This document shows, in pieces, positions 48,531-51,252 of a stretch of DNA of 51,252 nucleotides (within the stretch, counting starts at the first letter, position 1; the number at the start of each line of letters is the position of its first letter). Below the pieces are notes generated by a model. That model was not told the origin of the DNA, searched no databases, and saw only the letters and a list, made by a program, of their open reading frames with translations. The stretch comes from Bacteroidota bacterium. GTDB taxonomy: Bacteria > Bacteroidota > Bacteroidia > JAIBAJ01. The position numbers and the translations under genes are program-made. The stretch covers positions 1 to 51,252 of the forward strand of contig CANJNG010000007.1 of the NCBI GenBank assembly GCA_947475205.1, read 5' to 3'.

Positions 48531-49463
48531 ATGAACACTCACACCTCTTGCCTAATAATTGGTAGCGGCCCTGCCGGATACACTGCCGCTATATATGCTG
48601 CCCGTGCCGATTTAAAACCCATTATGCTCACCGGACTTCAACCCGGTGGACAACTTACCATCACTACCGAAGTAGAAAACTATCCCGGATACCCCGAAGG
48701 CACACAAGGCCCTGAAATGATGGAAGATTTCCGCAAACAGGCCCTCCGTTTTGGCACCGATATTCGTTACCAATTGGCCTCAAAGGTTGATTTTTCGAAA
48801 CGCCCGTTCACTGTAACTGTGGATGATAAATATGACATTACTGCCGACACGGTGATAATCTCCACAGGTGCTTCGGCCAAATGGTTGGGTTTGCCATCCG
48901 AACAAACGTTTAATGGATATGGCGTTTCAGCATGTGCAGTATGCGATGGCTTTTTCTATAAAGGACAAAATGTAGCCATTGTTGGCGGTGGCGATACAGC
49001 TGCCGAAGAAGCGTCCTACTTAGCTAAACTTTGCACAAAGGTTACCATGCTTGTGCGTAAAGATGAATTGAGAGCTTCGAAAGCTATGCAGCATCGGGTT
49101 TTTAATACTCCGAATATTGAAGTTCTCTTTAATCACGATACGCTTGAAATTGTGGGGGAACAAACCGTTAACGGAGTAGTTGTTAGGGATAATAAAACCG
49201 ACAAAACTTACACTTTGGACGTTACGGGTTTCTTTGTGGCGATAGGTCATAAACCCAATACCGATATATTCAAAGACTGGCTTGATTTGGATGAAACAGG
49301 CTATATCAAAACTGTTCTGGGAAGCACTAATACCAATATTCCGGGAGTGTTTGCTGCAGGCGATGCACAAGATAAAATCTATCGTCAGGCGGTTACAGCA
49401 GCCGGAAGTGGATGTATGGCTGCATTGGATGCAGAGCGTTGGCTAACTGAACAGGGGCATTAA
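48531..49463 (+). CDS. trxB: Thioredoxin-disulfide reductase
   Basis: The FAD enzyme passes electrons from NADPH to thioredoxin. The 310-residue protein has the FAD-binding LIIGSGPAGYTAAIYAARAD, TGLQPGGQLTITTEVENYPG, the redox-active CAVCDGFFYKG (CAVC), the NADPH-binding VAIVGGGDTAAEEASYLA and the C-terminal FAAGDAQDKIYRQAVTAAGSG. All key residues are present and the length is normal. It is monocistronic and convergent with the CotH-family gene, 41 bases away. Confidence 0.97.
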   Translation: MNTHTSCLIIGSGPAGYTAAIYAARADLKPIMLTGLQPGGQLTITTEVENYPGYPEGTQGPEMMEDFRKQALRFGTDIRYQLASKVDFSKRPFTVTVDDKYDITADTVIISTGASAKWLGLPSEQTFNGYGVSACAVCDGFFYKGQNVAIVGGGDTAAEEASYLAKLCTKVTMLVRKDELRASKAMQHRVFNTPNIEVLFNHDTLEIVGEQTVNGVVVRDNKTDKTYTLDVTGFFVAIGHKPNTDIFKDWLDLDETGYIKTVLGSTNTNIPGVFAAGDAQDKIYRQAVTAAGSGCMAALDAERWLTEQGH

Positions 49464-49504
49464 TCCATCAACCCAAAATAGAACGAACGCCCAAAAATTG
49501 CCTT

Positions 49505-51252
49505 TTAGTTTCTAACCAATTTTTGCATACTCATTCGGCCATTTTTGGGTGAAAGGCAAACAAAATACAGCCCATTTGCTAAACCAGAAATGTCTAATTT
49601 GTTTCTTTCGGAAATCAAATTCTTCTTTTCCATAACTAAATTTCCCGAAAGGTTAAAAATCTGCACCATGAATTCCTGAATATTTGTTGAAAGAATGTTC
49701 AGCACATTATCTGCCGGATTTGGGAATAGCGAAAAACCACTATAGCTTTCGGCATCATTAATCCCCTGCACCTGCACAAAGTCTTTGAAGGTGAGAATAA
49801 TTGTGTCGTTTTGGGTGAGAGGGAATGTAACCGTGTCGCTAAATTGGCTAGGAGCAAAGGTGCTATGATAGCTGAGATAATTTACAAAACTCCATCCGGT
49901 ATTGGGTTGTGCTTCGAGTCTAATCTGCACATCCCCAAAATATTCACCCGTCCAAGGGAAGCTGTTGGGACTAATGGTATTTATTTTCACTTTTCCGGCT
50001 TGCGGAGGATCTATAAAAACGGTTAGGCTATATGGGCCTGTAAGTTCCAAACAATCTACCACCTGTTGCTGAATTACATTGTGTCGGCAGATAATTGTTT
50101 GCCGCAAGAAGTCCAGATTTGCTTGCCATTCGGGAATTGAACCTCCCCAACGAGCAATTTGCTGAGGCATTTCGGGAGAAATTAGAGCAACAAGACTATC
50201 CAAATGGTGAAGCATTGTATCTAAATTCAACACCGTATTGAAAAGGTCGGCATAGCGGTTTGCGTATAAATCAGAGAAATCGGGATTATCTAACAGCTTT
50301 TTATAGAAATCGGTGTGTTCTATTCCGGGTTGTCCGTTGAATAAATCCTGAGCGGTGCAAACTGTTTCCACGTTGCAATCCATACTTCCAAGTCCTGTGT
50401 AATCTTGCCCCAATGCAAAGGTGTTGTCCATATCCCAAAGATGATACCGCCATTTGAAGCTATCGCCGCCCCTGCCTCTCCACCACTGTGTATTCCAGTT
50501 GAGCCAGTCGCCATTCATAGTAAAGGTATTGAAGACAAAATAGTCAATCAGACTCAATACATCCATTCGGTCTGTAACGTGTTGATAGTTTGCTGCAACA
50601 GCCATATTATTGGCCATAACGTAGCTATGTAGTGCTGTCCAAGCTGTATCGGAACCGTTTTCGATAGTTAAAACTCCCCAATAGGAAAGTCTGTCCACTT
50701 TTGATTCGCCAGTACCGTAATATTCTTTGGCAAAATCTTCGTCCACCCGTTCACGCATTTCATACAATCCCCAATATTGGCCATTTATATAGATAACGCA
50801 TGGTTCATAGCTGCGTTCATCTAAATCACATCCTTTCATAGAAAGTGTTTGCGAAAAGGCATCACGCAGATGACAGCCGGGTAGAGGTTGTCCGGTGTAA
50901 TCGTTAAACCAAACCGGGCTACCTCCGGCATATCCGGGATAGTTGTCGTTACCCGCATTTTTGAAAATGATTAGTTTGTAATCGTTTCGTGGTGTTGAGC
51001 GAAAAAGCGGATAATCAATATCGTTATCGTAACCATAACTGTCACGGCTTTTAAAGTGCATACCTTTTTGGTCGAAAGCCCAACTATCATTACCGTGGCT
51101 TTCCATATCACCATCGCCTTCATCCATTTGTTGTTGGTTTTTCCCAAACAGTTCAATGGAAGTTCTTATTTCCTGACCTCCACCAAATAGGCTGCTTTGG
51201 TACTCATCTGAACCCAGTGAAACAACGGGTAAAGCATGATTAGTATTAATGA
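49505..51252 (-). CDS. CotH-kinase-family secreted protein with T9SS type A tail, 5' end beyond the window
   Basis: The reading frame stays open to the right edge, so the apparent ATG at 51127 is internal; upstream codons read LPVVSLGSDEYQSSLFGGGQ, a typical lead of CotH-family proteins. CotH kinase features follow: SHGNDSWAFDQKGMHFKSRD, LIIFKNAGNDN, INGQYWGLYEMRERVDEDFA, FVFNTFTMNGDWLNWNTQWW and WRYHLWDMDNTFALG (metal-binding Asp). The C-terminus is a T9SS type A tail (SLFPNPADNVLNIL ... ANGLYFVCLSPKNG). It is probably a secreted atypical protein kinase or structural protein; the substrate is unknown. Confidence 0.87.
   Translation of the reverse strand, partial: INTNHALPVVSLGSDEYQSSLFGGGQEIRTSIELFGKNQQQMDEGDGDMESHGNDSWAFDQKGMHFKSRDSYGYDNDIDYPLFRSTPRNDYKLIIFKNAGNDNYPGYAGGSPVWFNDYTGQPLPGCHLRDAFSQTLSMKGCDLDERSYEPCVIYINGQYWGLYEMRERVDEDFAKEYYGTGESKVDRLSYWGVLTIENGSDTAWTALHSYVMANNMAVAANYQHVTDRMDVLSLIDYFVFNTFTMNGDWLNWNTQWWRGRGGDSFKWRYHLWDMDNTFALGQDYTGLGSMDCNVETVCTAQDLFNGQPGIEHTDFYKKLLDNPDFSDLYANRYADLFNTVLNLDTMLHHLDSLVALISPEMPQQIARWGGSIPEWQANLDFLRQTIICRHNVIQQQVVDCLELTGPYSLTVFIDPPQAGKVKINTISPNSFPWTGEYFGDVQIRLEAQPNTGWSFVNYLSYHSTFAPSQFSDTVTFPLTQNDTIILTFKDFVQVQGINDAESYSGFSLFPNPADNVLNILSTNIQEFMVQIFNLSGNLVMEKKNLISERNKLDISGLANGLYFVCLSPKNGRMSMQKLVRN

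Overview
The window is a chromosomal segment of a Bacteroidota bacterium, probably assembled from an environmental genome. The evidence is several type IX secretion (T9SS) sorting tails (type A at 184-1116, 32913-34379 and the gene leaving the right edge; type B at 19274-23521), a TonB-dependent receptor with a carboxypeptidase-regulatory-like N-terminus, an almost complete lack of Shine-Dalgarno sites, and many exact copies of the Bacteroidota -7 promoter element TAnnTTTG just upstream of genes. No rRNA, canonical tRNA, CRISPR array or transposase was seen.

Bases 1-29943 are mostly core metabolism. In order: the tail of a broken T9SS protein, a DUF1905/YdeI protein, an M42 peptidase with a GT2 glycosyltransferase and a good terminator, purD, lysS with a TonB-dependent receptor, an aldehyde dehydrogenase, a D-Ala-D-Ala carboxypeptidase, rlmB, a SiaC-like protein (DUF1987) with a lipoprotein, a class I aminotransferase, a Rieske-like lipoprotein that has lost its cluster ligands, a PAP2 phosphatase, an orphan COG4120-type ABC permease, a decayed minisatellite that once encoded a coiled coil, tatC, a 1415-residue lectin/PKD surface protein, an autoregulated manganese operon (mntR plus an Nramp-USP fusion), and parE-nadE.

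Bases 29944-42840, between nadE and pfkA, form an accessory region. It holds a truncated PIN toxin, three paralogous antitoxin-like small proteins (one frameshifted), a DUF6934 gene followed by a 50-residue ORF, a three-gene surface/glycosyltransferase cluster, three tandem genes encoding 15 CHCC zinc-ribbon modules, a MazF/PemK-type toxin with its antitoxin, two divergent paralogs with internal duplications separated by a very AT-rich spacer, a promoter followed by a predicted multi-arm structured RNA, and a HepT-MntA (HEPN-MNT) pair. An imperfect direct repeat of about 40 bp brackets the zinc-ribbon and MazF part. This is the most likely place for an undescribed system.

Bases 42841-51252 return to ordinary genes: pfkA, a secreted alpha/beta hydrolase with a UbiB-family kinase, a methyltransferase-DUF1801-ruvC operon, trxB, and a CotH-family T9SS protein that runs off the right edge. 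Two broken reading frames (near 150 and near 30100) would each be restored by one extra A in an A run, so either real decay or homopolymer sequencing error must be considered.
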